Assembly (NCBI RefSeq): GCF_009711135.1
Contig: NZ_WMIC01000001.1
Span: forward strand, 62,001 to 126,000
Length of the DNA stretch: 64,000 bases
Source of the DNA: Flavobacterium sp. LC2016-01
GTDB taxonomy: Bacteria; Bacteroidota; Bacteroidia; Flavobacteriales; Flavobacteriaceae
Direction of reading: 5' to 3'
Positions 1-8,331 of this stretch are shown piece by piece (position 1 is the first letter of the stretch; every line of letters begins with the position of its first letter). The notes under the pieces are model-generated. The model searched no databases and was not told where the DNA came from. It saw only the letters and a list, made by a program, of their open reading frames with translations. A program made the translations under genes and the position numbers.

Positions 1-402
1 ATCTTCATATAAAAATGAAATCCAGTATTTACAAATCAAACTCCATGTAGTTTCTATCCCAGAAAATTTGTTCCAAAAAAAGAAGACAGGGTCTTCATCT
101 TTCCAGTCTAGTAAAGGTTTTATATTTTCTTCGAATGCTTCAATGATATTATTGTTCCAGTCCTTTTGCCAATTATACTCTTTTTTAATCTCATTTTTTA
201 TTTTCCAATCTTTGAGGTCATTTACAAGCATCAGGTGATGCTTGGTTTCTGAAACATATTCATTCCAAAGTTGAGAACAATAGTGATCTGTTAAAGCTTT
301 TATTTGAGGTTTGTCAGTAACAGTTAAAACTGGGTAACAATATTCTTTTTCAAAATAATAGAATTTTTCCAGAGCTTCATATTTATTTATACTCTTTTCC
401 AT
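1..402 (-). CDS. hypothetical protein, 3' part beyond left edge
   Basis: An open frame runs from an ATG at 402 to the window edge (134 codons, no stop), beginning MEKSINKYEALEKFYYFEKE. It is rich in Trp, Lys and Glu, with no signal peptide or membrane segment in the visible part, so it is probably cytoplasmic. Its start overlaps the last 20 bases of the upstream secreted-protein gene (stop at 383) in another frame, which suggests translational coupling. I do not recognise the family. The C-terminus lies outside the window. Confidence 0.6.
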   Translation of the reverse strand, partial: MEKSINKYEALEKFYYFEKEYCYPVLTVTDKPQIKALTDHYCSQLWNEYVSETKHHLMLVNDLKDWKIKNEIKKEYNWQKDWNNNIIEAFEENIKPLLDWKDEDPVFFFWNKFSGIETTWSLICKYWISFLYED

Positions 403-1090
403 TAAAAAGCAGTTTAGAGGTTTCAGTTTTTATCGTTTTTTTAGAAATACAATCACCATTTTTAAAGGCGCTTTTTGTTTGGAGAATCTTTGTTTTTACA
501 ATAAGATTACTAAAATTATTGGTCTGCAGTTTATCAATATCAATAGCCGAATTGCTTTCTTCAGATTCTCCATCACAGTTAGTGTCCCATTCTCCGCCAT
601 ATTGTGAAATGGTATAATTATGAAGCACTGGTTTTAATACATTTTTATTGATAATATACAACGATAAGATGCTTTCGCTGTAAGGATTCGGATGACTTTG
701 GTTGCGATAATTTACTCTGATTCCAAAGGCTCTTGTACTTTTGTTTAAGAGGTACAAACCTGTATCAATCGAAATGTCTGTTAAAATTACGGCATCTGAA
801 GTCCAAGCATTAGGTTCCATAAATTTATAGATTATTTTCCCCGTCGTATTATCGATCATCAGTATATAAGCGTCTAATACGAAATAATCTTCGGCAACTT
901 CAGAAGCATATTTTGGAATAACTAATACGCTTTTAGCTTTATCATATGGCAGCACTTTTTCAGTAAAAAGTTCCAAGTCTATTTGACTTTCTTTTAGTTT
1001 AAGCTGTCTTAAAACGGAATTTAGATGATCTGTATTTTGCGAAAATGAAAACTGTGCACAAAATAGTAAAGCGAAAAGATACTTTTTCAT
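383..1090 (-). CDS. secreted hypothetical protein
   Basis: 235 residues with a clear N-terminal signal peptide: MKK, a hydrophobic run, then FSFSQ, a typical flavobacterial signal peptidase I end at about residue 18. The mature part has no membrane segment and is predicted to be periplasmic or secreted. A conserved-looking Trp-Asp-x-Asn-Cys-Asp-Gly stretch lies near residues 168-174, with a second Cys near the C-terminus that could form a disulfide. I do not recognise the family. The 3' end overlaps the next gene by 20 bases, so the two are probably cotranscribed. Confidence 0.7.
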   Translation of the reverse strand: MKKYLFALLFCAQFSFSQNTDHLNSVLRQLKLKESQIDLELFTEKVLPYDKAKSVLVIPKYASEVAEDYFVLDAYILMIDNTTGKIIYKFMEPNAWTSDAVILTDISIDTGLYLLNKSTRAFGIRVNYRNQSHPNPYSESILSLYIINKNVLKPVLHNYTISQYGGEWDTNCDGESEESNSAIDIDKLQTNNFSNLIVKTKILQTKSAFKNGDCISKKTIKTETSKLLFNGKEYK

Positions 1091-1116
1091 TTTTTTGACT
1101 TGCAGGAATTAGGCAT

Positions 1117-1584
1117 TTAATTCGTTAGAAATTTTTTGATCAAAACAATCTGTCCCAAATGATAATAACTATGTTCAATCATAGCTTCGATATTTCTTTT
1201 GTATGTTCCGTATTTGGCATCCACAAAAACGTCATCGATTTTTTCATCGTTCATTTTTTCAATCAAAAGAGCAAATTCTTCAGCATCATTCCAAAATTTA
1301 GTTAGAAAAGTATCCCATTGTTCTTGCGAATGAATGGGAGGGAAGTCAAAACTAAATTGATCTTTTATATCCAGTGTTCCGCCTTTAAAGACTTGATTTA
1401 TTCCGGTGATATAATAATGAATATGCTGTGCCAGAACTGCAATTGTATTTAAATTTTGAATCGGACTAACCGCAATTTTCCAGTCTAGATTTTCGAGCTG
1501 GTCTTTAAAATTGGTATTAGCAATCCAAGTCCCGTTTAAGATAACTTCTCTAAACCGATTGGCAATTTCTATTGTATTTTTCAT
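1117..1584 (-). CDS. DinB-like four-helix protein
   Basis: 155 residues that look like the DinB/YfiT metal-binding four-helix fold. Histidines in AQHIHYY (about residues 52-56) and in EHSYYHLGQIV (near 137-147) have the spacing seen in DinB-family metal sites, where three His bind a divalent metal. Some DinB relatives are bacillithiol or mycothiol transferases, but the substrate cannot be told here. It is the first of three DinB-like genes in the window (others at 2735 and 34026). It has no signal peptide, so is cytoplasmic. The ATG at 1584 is the only good start. Confidence 0.75.
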   Translation of the reverse strand: MKNTIEIANRFREVILNGTWIANTNFKDQLENLDWKIAVSPIQNLNTIAVLAQHIHYYITGINQVFKGGTLDIKDQFSFDFPPIHSQEQWDTFLTKFWNDAEEFALLIEKMNDEKIDDVFVDAKYGTYKRNIEAMIEHSYYHLGQIVLIKKFLTN

Positions 1585-1661
1585 CGTTAAATAAATTTAT
1601 ATGGAAAAAATCAAAATACTAATATAAAAAATTACGCACAAAAAAACTCCAGTTTTATTGG

Positions 1662-2146
1662 TTATTGAACATTTTGTTTATTTTCGATATCATTCCCGTT
1701 ATGTTCGATTTTTAGAATCCAGAAAGCAAATTTTGAATATTCGATCTCAATCGAGTCGTCAATATTTATAAGTTCATAAGTTCTTTTTGTAACCTCATAT
1801 TTTGGGATATCTTTTGAATCGAATGCAATAAAATAACTGCTGTTTTTTCGTATCGTGTAATATTTGTCAATTACTTTAAAAGTGCTTACAATTTTAATTT
1901 GTGCTGTAAGGTCATTTTTTGTTACGCTTAGCCTTTTTAAAGAAAATGCTAATGCAATGATAGTTAGTATAATAAAAACAAAAATGAAGATATTTAATAT
2001 CGTAAACAAAGAATCTTTATCACTAAGTCCCCAAGCCCAAAGTGCAATAAATGCAGGAAAAACAAAAAAGTAAATTTTTGTTTTTTTACTTTTCTTTTTA
2101 TGGTTTTAATGTCTTTATCCGTTATTTGAGCTTCGGTTTGATTCAT
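1662..2146 (-). pseudogene. small two-TM membrane protein, frameshifted
   Basis: The downstream frame (stop at 1662) encodes a membrane segment (FTILNIFIFVFIILTIIALAF) and a roughly 85-residue soluble tail. Read upstream, this frame has no ATG but continues as IYFFVFPAFIALWAW, another membrane segment, before hitting a stop near 2110. A second frame starts at ATG 2146 (MNQTEAQITDKDIKTI) with a Lys-rich end and runs out of register in the poly-A stretch at about 2082-2100. Adding one base there joins them into a 161-residue protein with a charged cytoplasmic N-terminus and two membrane segments. This is either a real inactivating frameshift or a homopolymer sequencing error. The family is not recognised. 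Confidence 0.6.
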
Positions 2147-2160
2147 TTTTTTAGGAAGTG

Positions 2161-2226
2161 TTTTTTGGCTAAAGCTTCTTTAGGACTTATTTTATAAATC
2201 TCTAGCTAAAGCTGGAGGCAATTGAA
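2161..2226. repeat. REP-like element (AGCTAAAGCT type)
   Basis: The stretch holds TTTTGGCTAAAGC followed about 40 bases later by CTAGCTAAAGCTGGAGGCAA. The core AGCTAAAGCT can fold back on itself and the two halves share the GCTAAAGC word. From memory, similar GGCTAAAGC...AGCTAAAGCTGGAGGC elements recur between flavobacterial genes. It lies between the RDD gene and the frameshifted gene. Only one copy is seen in this window. Confidence 0.4.
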
Positions 2227-2253
2227 ATTAAATATTGGCGGTTGGAATATTTT

Positions 2254-2715
2254 TCAAATAATGCGCTTGCAAAACTGCTCTTCATCTTTTGTATCTATTA
2301 CAATTGTATGTGCCCAAATATCACCAAGTCTTTGATTGTATTTGGTGTTTTTAATTAATAAAATTCCAAATATTCCAAAGAACCAAATATCGAACATATC
2401 CAATAAGTGTCTTTTAAATGATTGTCCAATGGTTATACTGGAATTGTCATTATCTCGAATCGAAACAACTTGTAAATCAAACATTAGATTGCCAAGAGTG
2501 CCTCCAAATTTCAATTCAAAACCAACCAAATAACCAAACCATATTAATGCGTTTAGAAATGCTGGAAATCCATTTAGCTGATATCCGTTATCGATCTTTT
2601 TTCCAAAATAAATAAACATAACCGTGGTCATTCCGATTAACAAAGTATAATCGACTAAGCCCGCAAGCATTCTTTTTCTAAGATTTGGTTTTGTAACTAT
2701 TTTTTCTTGATTCAT
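2254..2715 (-). CDS. RDD family membrane protein
   Basis: 153 residues with the RDD domain layout: an N-terminal RKRMLAGLVDYTLL (Arg-x-x-Ala-x-x-x-Asp), several hydrophobic helices, GGTLGNLMFDLQVV in the middle and QRLGDIWAHTIVI at the end. RDD proteins are inner-membrane proteins of mostly unknown function, some linked to ion or osmolyte transport. It follows the DinB-like gene at 2735 by 19 bases and probably shares its transcript. The length is normal for a single RDD domain. Confidence 0.85.
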   Translation of the reverse strand: MNQEKIVTKPNLRKRMLAGLVDYTLLIGMTTVMFIYFGKKIDNGYQLNGFPAFLNALIWFGYLVGFELKFGGTLGNLMFDLQVVSIRDNDNSSITIGQSFKRHLLDMFDIWFFGIFGILLIKNTKYNQRLGDIWAHTIVIDTKDEEQFCKRII

Positions 2716-2734
2716 ATGCTTGTTTTTGTAAGCC

Positions 2735-3202
2735 TTATATTGATTTTAATTTTTCAATTTGTCTTTTGTGTCGCAAAATATGTACAATAGCATGTTCCAT
2801 TAGTTGTTCGATATCATAAAGCTGTCCCCAGCCCGTTTTTATTTTTAATGAATCATCATATTGTTCTAATTCCTCGTCTTTAATTTCTCTGAAAATACTT
2901 TCAGTAAAGTCAAAAACATTCTTTAGGTCGTTCAAATATTCGGCAATAGTTAAGTGAAAAATTTTTTCTGGCCGTTGAAGATTATGTCCTTTCAGATTTT
3001 GAATACTTATAGCATAGCTGTAGCCAGAACTTACAACATGAGATAGAATGGTCTGTACCGATTTACAATCTTCGTTTGTTGTTTTTTCGTCTATAATGTT
3101 TGTCAAAGCATTATCAGGAATGTTTTTAATCACATTCTGAAGATCTAAAATTGCTTGTTCGTAAATGTCGAGTAATGCACCAACTGCACCTTTTCTATTC
3201 AT
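2735..3202 (-). CDS. DinB-like protein
   Basis: 155 residues, helical, with histidines placed as in the DinB/YfiT four-helix metal-binding fold: SHVVSS (about residue 54) and LMEHAIVHILRHKRQI at the C-terminus (about 134-149). It has no signal peptide. It sits in a tight run (15 bases after the secreted gene at 3218, 19 bases before the RDD gene), so the three are probably one operon. It is not closely similar to the other two DinB-like genes in the window. A thiol-transferase or metal-dependent hydrolase role is possible but unproven. Confidence 0.7.
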   Translation of the reverse strand: MNRKGAVGALLDIYEQAILDLQNVIKNIPDNALTNIIDEKTTNEDCKSVQTILSHVVSSGYSYAISIQNLKGHNLQRPEKIFHLTIAEYLNDLKNVFDFTESIFREIKDEELEQYDDSLKIKTGWGQLYDIEQLMEHAIVHILRHKRQIEKLKSI

Positions 3203-3217
3203 TTTTGGAATTGTTGT

Positions 3218-3667
3218 TTACTGCAAAAGTGCCTCAATTTTAGCTTCTGATTTTTCTCGTAAAGCGCTGTCTGGACGAAAACTCCAAATAATCAAAAATT
3301 TGCCTTTAGCGACATATTCTTCTGGATGTTCATCAGTTGGCTGACCGTCTTTTCCCCACAATAATCCTTGCAGAAAACGATCGCCTTTAAATACGTGTTC
3401 AAATTCAAAATACATGATAGAACCGCGGTCGCCTTTACTTCTAAAATTTTGAATGGCTTTGCTTTTTACAGTTCCAACAATGTTGCTGTACGTTTCAATA
3501 TCGTTATAAAAAGTGCAGGCTTGAGGCGTAATGCAGATATTACCGTCATTAAAAGTATAAGCTTTTGGAATTTCTTTAGGTTTTAATTTTAAATCAGCGA
3601 TGGTTTGGCTGAATAAATTTGTGGTAAGAAATAGGAATAATGCCGACAGGGGAATCGTAATTTTCAT
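3218..3667 (-). CDS. secreted hypothetical protein
   Basis: 149 residues with a signal peptide (MKITIPLSALFLFLTTNLFSQ, cleavage after about residue 20). The mature protein contains Cys in GNICITPQACTFYN and aromatic-rich strands such as IMYFEFEHVF. It is predicted to be periplasmic or extracellular. No known domain is recognised. It is the first gene of a likely three-gene transcript with the DinB-like and RDD genes. Confidence 0.65.
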   Translation of the reverse strand: MKITIPLSALFLFLTTNLFSQTIADLKLKPKEIPKAYTFNDGNICITPQACTFYNDIETYSNIVGTVKSKAIQNFRSKGDRGSIMYFEFEHVFKGDRFLQGLLWGKDGQPTDEHPEEYVAKGKFLIIWSFRPDSALREKSEAKIEALLQ

Positions 3668-3701
3668 GGTTTTTGGGGTTTAGTTTATTATGTTGATTGA
3701 T

Positions 3702-4646
3702 CTATTTAATCAAACTTGAAAATAAAACATTCTTATTATCTAAATACTTTTTAATTTCCTTAAACGGAATAATTATTTCAGAAACATATTCTCCAATTTG
3801 ATCTCTTTCTTCGTTCATATTTAAATTTTTATCCGTGATATTAACTGTGAAAGTAATGCCTTCAGAATTGAAGTGAGAAAAATTTGAGGAATCAATTTTA
3901 CAATTTATTTTATTAAAATTATAGGTGGGCTGTTCAAAAGCATCCTGATAACTAGCTAATAAATCGCCAAAACCATTAGCTATTATTTCCTTATAATTAT
4001 TTACGATTTCTTTTTTATGACCATTAGCATAATTGAGAACTGCTTTGTTAAAACCACTCAATTGATTAATTGGAACTAATAATTTAAAATCGATTAATTC
4101 CATCTTAGTCAAATCAATATTTAGAAATTCATTGTATGGTGATCCTTTATCTCTGCCATCATTTAATTCAATATTGTAAACAAGAATCTTATTTAAGCAT
4201 ACAATTTCCGTCGAAAGACTTCCAGATTCATTATTAAGTTGCCTTTCTTCAGACAATTTTTGATACGATTTTGACTCAGCATCTAAAGTGAAAATTTTAG
4301 AAAGATCAAGATGATCAACCCAATTTTGAAATGTTTTGTTCTCTTCAGAATTATCAAAAATAGAATCGGGTTTATGAAATGATATGCTGTTATTTTTTAG
4401 GTTTAGTTCTAAAAGATATTCACTGTTTTTTAAAATCAACTTGTTCAGCACATCAAGACGCTTTCCGTTTTTATCAGAAAATAATTTTATTGATCCATTT
4501 TTAAATGTGTTTTTCTCTTTATAGTAATAATTTTTAAACTTTAAATCGGAGCAATTGAGATTGTTTTTCTGAGAATAACTAAATGTATTAGCTAAGAGAA
4601 ATACAAAAGCCAAAAGCTTTTTATGTTTTTTAGAAGAAAAAATCAT
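3702..4646 (-). CDS. secreted hypothetical protein
   Basis: 314 residues. The N-terminus is charged (MIFSSKKHKK), then has a hydrophobic run ending NTFSYSQ, which reads as a signal peptide of about 25 residues. The rest is soluble, Asn/Lys-rich and without recognisable motifs. Its ATG overlaps the stop of the upstream membrane gene in an ATGA overlap (4643-4646), indicating translational coupling and a shared function. I cannot assign a family. Confidence 0.65.
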   Translation of the reverse strand: MIFSSKKHKKLLAFVFLLANTFSYSQKNNLNCSDLKFKNYYYKEKNTFKNGSIKLFSDKNGKRLDVLNKLILKNSEYLLELNLKNNSISFHKPDSIFDNSEENKTFQNWVDHLDLSKIFTLDAESKSYQKLSEERQLNNESGSLSTEIVCLNKILVYNIELNDGRDKGSPYNEFLNIDLTKMELIDFKLLVPINQLSGFNKAVLNYANGHKKEIVNNYKEIIANGFGDLLASYQDAFEQPTYNFNKINCKIDSSNFSHFNSEGITFTVNITDKNLNMNEERDQIGEYVSEIIIPFKEIKKYLDNKNVLFSSLIK

Positions 4647-5026
4647 CTTCTAATTTTCACCTGATAAACGATTTCCCAAAAAATAATTGAAAACACGGCA
4701 TTTGCAAAGATTGCAGTTTTAACCTGATACGGATCATAATCTATTACCAAATGTAAATTGGTAAATTTTAAGGCCAAAAACAGTGACAAAGCAGCAATAG
4801 AGATCGAGCAGATTATATTAAGCAATACATTCCATTTTAAAGCCACGAAAGCATAAATTAAGTTGAGAATGGCAAAACCACAGCCTAAAGTTTTATAAGG
4901 ATCTGTTTTTAATTTTTCTCCAACAGTAAGTAAAATAGTAGTTGTTGTAAGATATAAAAAGAAGAGAATGGAGTAAAAAAGAATTCGTACTTGTGGTTTC
5001 ATTTTGTATGTTTTTAATAATGACAT
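4643..5026 (-). CDS. four-TM membrane protein of unknown function
   Basis: 127 residues with four hydrophobic segments (about 12-34, 47-65, 68-86 and 100-121) and short loops, so an inner-membrane protein. The frame starts MSLLKTYKMKPQ; the internal Met8 (position 5005) is an equally plausible start. It is coupled to the secreted gene at 3702 by a 4-base overlap. The family is not recognised. Confidence 0.65.
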   Translation of the reverse strand: MSLLKTYKMKPQVRILFYSILFFLYLTTTTILLTVGEKLKTDPYKTLGCGFAILNLIYAFVALKWNVLLNIICSISIAALSLFLALKFTNLHLVIDYDPYQVKTAIFANAVFSIIFWEIVYQVKIRR

Positions 5027-5135
5027 TTTTCTACACGAATATAATATTAAATGCGGTATAAAATTGGGAAGTCTTCAAACAGAATTCAACAATTTTTGAT
5101 TCCAGTTTTTTGGATTGATTCTTTATCAAAAAAAA

Positions 5136-5954
5136 TTATGCTGATATTTTATCTGTATCATTTTCATCTTCTAAAATATAATTAGAAGGCGTTTTTCCTA
5201 AATGCTTTTTGAACATAAAAATAAAAGCGCTGGCCGTTTCATAGCCTAAATCTAAAGCGATTTCTTTTATGGATTGTTTTTCGCCTAGTCGTTTAATGGC
5301 TTCGATTAGTTTTAAACGAGTACGCCAATCACTAAAATTCATTCCTAATTCCTTGATAAATAAGCGTGATAATGTTCGGCTGCTCATAAACGAAAGTTCG
5401 GCAAAATGATCAATGGTATGTTTGCTCGCCACATCGTTTAATAAAAGCTCGACAACTTTTTGTAATCTTTCATTATTTGTCGTCGGTAAAAAAGTAGCAC
5501 TTGGTACAATCTGAGCCAATTCATCCAGAAAAACCGCGATGATTCTTCGTTGTGAATCGGTTAAATTTCCATTGGTTCCGAAAGAAATAATTTTGAAAAC
5601 CAGCTGTTTTAAAAACATCGGAATATCAAAAGAAAAACTGTTTGTTGGCAATCCTTCGGTCGCAGACGGATCGATAAAAACGCTGTAGTAATTAACGTCT
5701 TTCTGAAAAGTAACCTGATGTTCGACACCGCCCGGAAGCCACAACCCCTGCAGCGGATTTACAACCCAAATATGGTTGCCAACCACAACATGCATGACAC
5801 CGCGCGTAGCATAAATAAGCTGCGCTCTGGGATGCGAGTGCGAAATACACATTTCATTGTTTACCGTTTCGGTATAACCTATAACAGGTATCGATGGATC
5901 AACTTGGTATCCATAATCCTGTGCCATTCGATATGTCCGAATCTGATTATTCAT
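5136..5954 (-). CDS. AraC family transcriptional regulator
   Basis: 272 residues. Residues 30-100 form a cupin-type ligand-binding domain (HSHPRAQLIYATRG, then WLPGGVEHQV). Residues 165-265 carry the two helix-turn-helix motifs of the AraC family, including MSSRTLSRLFIKELGMNFSDW and the signature IKEIALDLGYETASAFIFMF followed by FKKHLGKTPSNY. It is divergent from the MFS pump at 6055 with 100 bases between the starts, so it likely controls the pump and itself from that gap. The inducer is unknown. A TATATTTG box lies 5 bases upstream of the ATG, so the mRNA may be leaderless. Confidence 0.92.
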   Translation of the reverse strand: MNNQIRTYRMAQDYGYQVDPSIPVIGYTETVNNEMCISHSHPRAQLIYATRGVMHVVVGNHIWVVNPLQGLWLPGGVEHQVTFQKDVNYYSVFIDPSATEGLPTNSFSFDIPMFLKQLVFKIISFGTNGNLTDSQRRIIAVFLDELAQIVPSATFLPTTNNERLQKVVELLLNDVASKHTIDHFAELSFMSSRTLSRLFIKELGMNFSDWRTRLKLIEAIKRLGEKQSIKEIALDLGYETASAFIFMFKKHLGKTPSNYILEDENDTDKISA

Positions 5955-5958
5955 TGTC

Positions 5959-5966
5959 CAAATATA
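5959..5966 (-). promoter_or_regulatory. -7 box of the AraC regulator gene
   Basis: TATATTTG on the minus strand matches the Bacteroidota -7 consensus TAnnTTTG. It ends 5 bases before the ATG at 5954, which puts the expected transcription start at or next to the start codon. The 5967-6054 remainder is AT-rich and would carry the pump promoter and any AraC operator; no clear direct repeat was found there. Confidence 0.5.
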
Positions 5967-6054
5967 GCAATTTTGACATTATAATTTATTTCAATTTTGT
6001 AAAAAAATAATACAGCTGTTATTTTTAAAATGAAGATTAACCTAAAAACAACTC

Positions 6055-7263
6055 ATGGAAACCGTTAAAGTACAACCAGAAGTAATTAAAAAAACAACGT
6101 ATTCAATACTTTTTATAATCAGTTTTTCGCATTTAATTAATGATCTTTTACAAGCTGTAGTTCCGTCAATTTACCCGCTTATTAAAGAAAATTTCGGACT
6201 GAGTTTTTCTCAAATCGGAATTATCACTTTTACCTATCAAATCGTTGCTTCAATTTTACAGCCTTTTGTGGGAATGTATACGGATAAAAATTCAAAACCC
6301 TATTCGCTTATTATTGGAATGTGTTTCACCATGACCGGATTATTTCTGGTGTCTATTGCTTCTAGTTTCACTTTTCTATTATTATCAGTAAGTTTAATAG
6401 GAATAGGATCTTCAATTTTTCATCCAGAATCTTCGAGAGTAGCACATTTGGCTTCGGGCGGTAAAAAAGGATTGGCGCAGTCTATTTTTCAATTGGGAGG
6501 AAATGCCGGAAGTGCCATCGGACCTTTATTGGCAGCCTTTATTATCATTCCGCACGGACAAAGTTATGTGGCTTGGTTTTGTATTATCGCTTTAGTCGGA
6601 ATTTTTGCTTTGTACAAAATTGCGCTTTGGTACACGGAACATTTGTCTGAAAGAAATGCCAATAAAGCAGCGCATAAAATCGAAACACATCATTTGTCAA
6701 AAAACAGAGTGATTGGTTCTTTGATTATTTTATTGGTTTTGATTTTCTCTAAATATTTTTACATGAGCAGTATTACGAGTTATTATACGTTCTTTTTAAT
6801 TGATAAATTCCATATTTCGATTCAGCAGTCTCAAATCTATTTGTTTTTGTTTTCTGGAGCCGTTGCAGCAGGAACCTTAATTGGCGGACCAATTGGCGAC
6901 CGTGTTGGAAGAAAATATGTAATCTGGGTTTCAATTTTGGGCGTTGCTCCATTTACCTTGATGTTGCCGTATGTGTCTTTATTTTGGGTCGGAACTTTAT
7001 CTGTCATTATCGGATTGATTCTTTCTTCGGCATTCTCTGCAATTCTAGTTTACGCAACCGAATTATTGCCAGGAAAAGTGGGTTTAGTAGCCGGTCTTTT
7101 CTTTGGATTTGCATTCGGAATGGGAGGTTTAGGTTCAGCAGTTCTAGGAAAAATAGCCGATGCAACAAGTATAGAATATGTTTTCAAAATTTGTGCGTTT
7201 CTGCCTTTGATTGGGATTATTACTGGTTTCTTGCCAAATATTGAGGGAAAGAAGAAAGTTTAA
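6055..7263 (+). CDS. MFS transporter, fosmidomycin-resistance (Fsr) type
   Basis: 402 residues with about 12 membrane segments. The N-terminal stretch FSHLINDLLQAVVPSIYPL, the following LSFSQIGIITFTYQ and the loop YTDKNSKPYSL match the Fsr branch of the major facilitator family (fosmidomycin efflux in E. coli). A second-half MFS loop motif, GGPIGDRVGRKY, is intact. It is an inner-membrane proton-driven exporter; the natural substrate is unknown. The ATG at 6055 is preceded by an A-rich stretch. It is divergent from an AraC regulator that probably controls it, and it ends in a strong hairpin terminator. Confidence 0.88.
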   Translation: METVKVQPEVIKKTTYSILFIISFSHLINDLLQAVVPSIYPLIKENFGLSFSQIGIITFTYQIVASILQPFVGMYTDKNSKPYSLIIGMCFTMTGLFLVSIASSFTFLLLSVSLIGIGSSIFHPESSRVAHLASGGKKGLAQSIFQLGGNAGSAIGPLLAAFIIIPHGQSYVAWFCIIALVGIFALYKIALWYTEHLSERNANKAAHKIETHHLSKNRVIGSLIILLVLIFSKYFYMSSITSYYTFFLIDKFHISIQQSQIYLFLFSGAVAAGTLIGGPIGDRVGRKYVIWVSILGVAPFTLMLPYVSLFWVGTLSVIIGLILSSAFSAILVYATELLPGKVGLVAGLFFGFAFGMGGLGSAVLGKIADATSIEYVFKICAFLPLIGIITGFLPNIEGKKKV

Positions 7264-7325
7264 TTCTTTTAAACACATAGAGACATAGGAATTGGATTGT
7301 CTTGAAAAAGGAATTTCATTTGTTT

Positions 7326-7371
7326 AAAACACACATAGCTTTCTGGATTGGAAAATTATGTGTGTTTTTTT
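7326..7371 (+). terminator. terminator of the Fsr-type pump gene
   Basis: A perfect 12-bp stem (AAAACACACATA at 7326-7337 with TATGTGTGTTTT at 7357-7368) runs into a T tract at 7365-7371. Confidence 0.8.
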
Positions 7372-7465
7372 ATTGTGATTAGTGCGATTGTTGGGGTCAT
7401 GTATGTAAAGTTTATGAAATACTTAACCCCTGAATACTCTTGAGGATAATTGAACCTTTGACAAT

Positions 7466-8017
7466 TTATTTGTAAATTTCTAAAGATGGAAATTTAACTT
7501 TTAAAGTGTCTAAATCTCTTTTAGATTTATCAATTAATTCAACTTTCCTGTCTTTTTTAAAGTAAATCTCTCCAATATATTTAATTTTTCCTTTTTCAAT
7601 CTCAAAAGGTATATTGATTGTGTCTGTTTGAATTGTAAAATTTTGAACACCTTCTCTAGTCGTTCTGATTGCATAAAATTTATATTTTCCTTTCGGTTTT
7701 TCGATTTTGAAATAATAAATAGCTTTTTCACCATCAAAAAAATCCGGTTTGAAATGCATATAAACTGTTTGTGAAGGAATTATTTTGATATGGTTTTCTT
7801 TTGGGCTATCGAGTTTTTTAATATTAGAATAGAAAAAATAATAACTATTATCAATTGTTGACCCGGCTTTATCAAATGCGAGTGCTCCAATTGATATGCC
7901 ATTGTCGTTTTCAAGATTTAGTTTTTTGGGAATGTTTTTCGAAGGTAAATTTGCTACTGAACAAGAATTTAGAGTCAGTAAAATTAATGCCAGTATTTTT
8001 ATGAAGTTTTTTTTCAT
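7466..8017 (-). CDS. hypothetical lipoprotein
   Basis: 183 residues with a lipoprotein signal: MKKNFIKILALILLTLNSC, lipobox LNSC with Cys19 as the lipidation site. The rest is a beta-rich soluble domain with IGALAFDKAGS near the start and YYFKIEKPKGKYKFYAIRTTREG in the middle, probably facing the periplasm. I do not recognise the family. It stands alone between intergenic repeats. Confidence 0.7.
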   Translation of the reverse strand: MKKNFIKILALILLTLNSCSVANLPSKNIPKKLNLENDNGISIGALAFDKAGSTIDNSYYFFYSNIKKLDSPKENHIKIIPSQTVYMHFKPDFFDGEKAIYYFKIEKPKGKYKFYAIRTTREGVQNFTIQTDTINIPFEIEKGKIKYIGEIYFKKDRKVELIDKSKRDLDTLKVKFPSLEIYK

Positions 8018-8331
8018 AGAATTATTTGTTTGGTTTAAGGATTATAATTTTTTAATTAACTTTTGTAAATGAGCCATAGATGACTTAAGTATTCCAATAA
8101 AGTTGTCTAAAATAGTTATTTTTTATTGTAGATGATCAAATGTGTTTTTTTTGTCTTACAGAATACTTTTTAAAGATTAGGATAGAGACGATACTATTTT
8201 GTGAAGTGAAATTAAACGAAAGATATAACAGAAAGTACTGTGTGAAGGGAATACTTAAATTGTTTAGACTTTAAATCCCAATTATCAGTAATCTTGTCAT
8301 TTAGAAGAAGGAGAAATCTTCGTAAGTTGCT
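8018..8331. other. 314-base gap with one repeat fragment
   Basis: AT-rich sequence with no convincing reading frame and no clear promoter box. At 8290-8338 it holds a fragment of a flavobacterial intergenic repeat (GTCATTTAGAAGAAGGAG, then AATCTTCGTAAGTTGCTC). The repeat runs into the 3' end of the next gene, and the stop codon of that gene (8332-8334) lies inside it. Confidence 0.4.
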
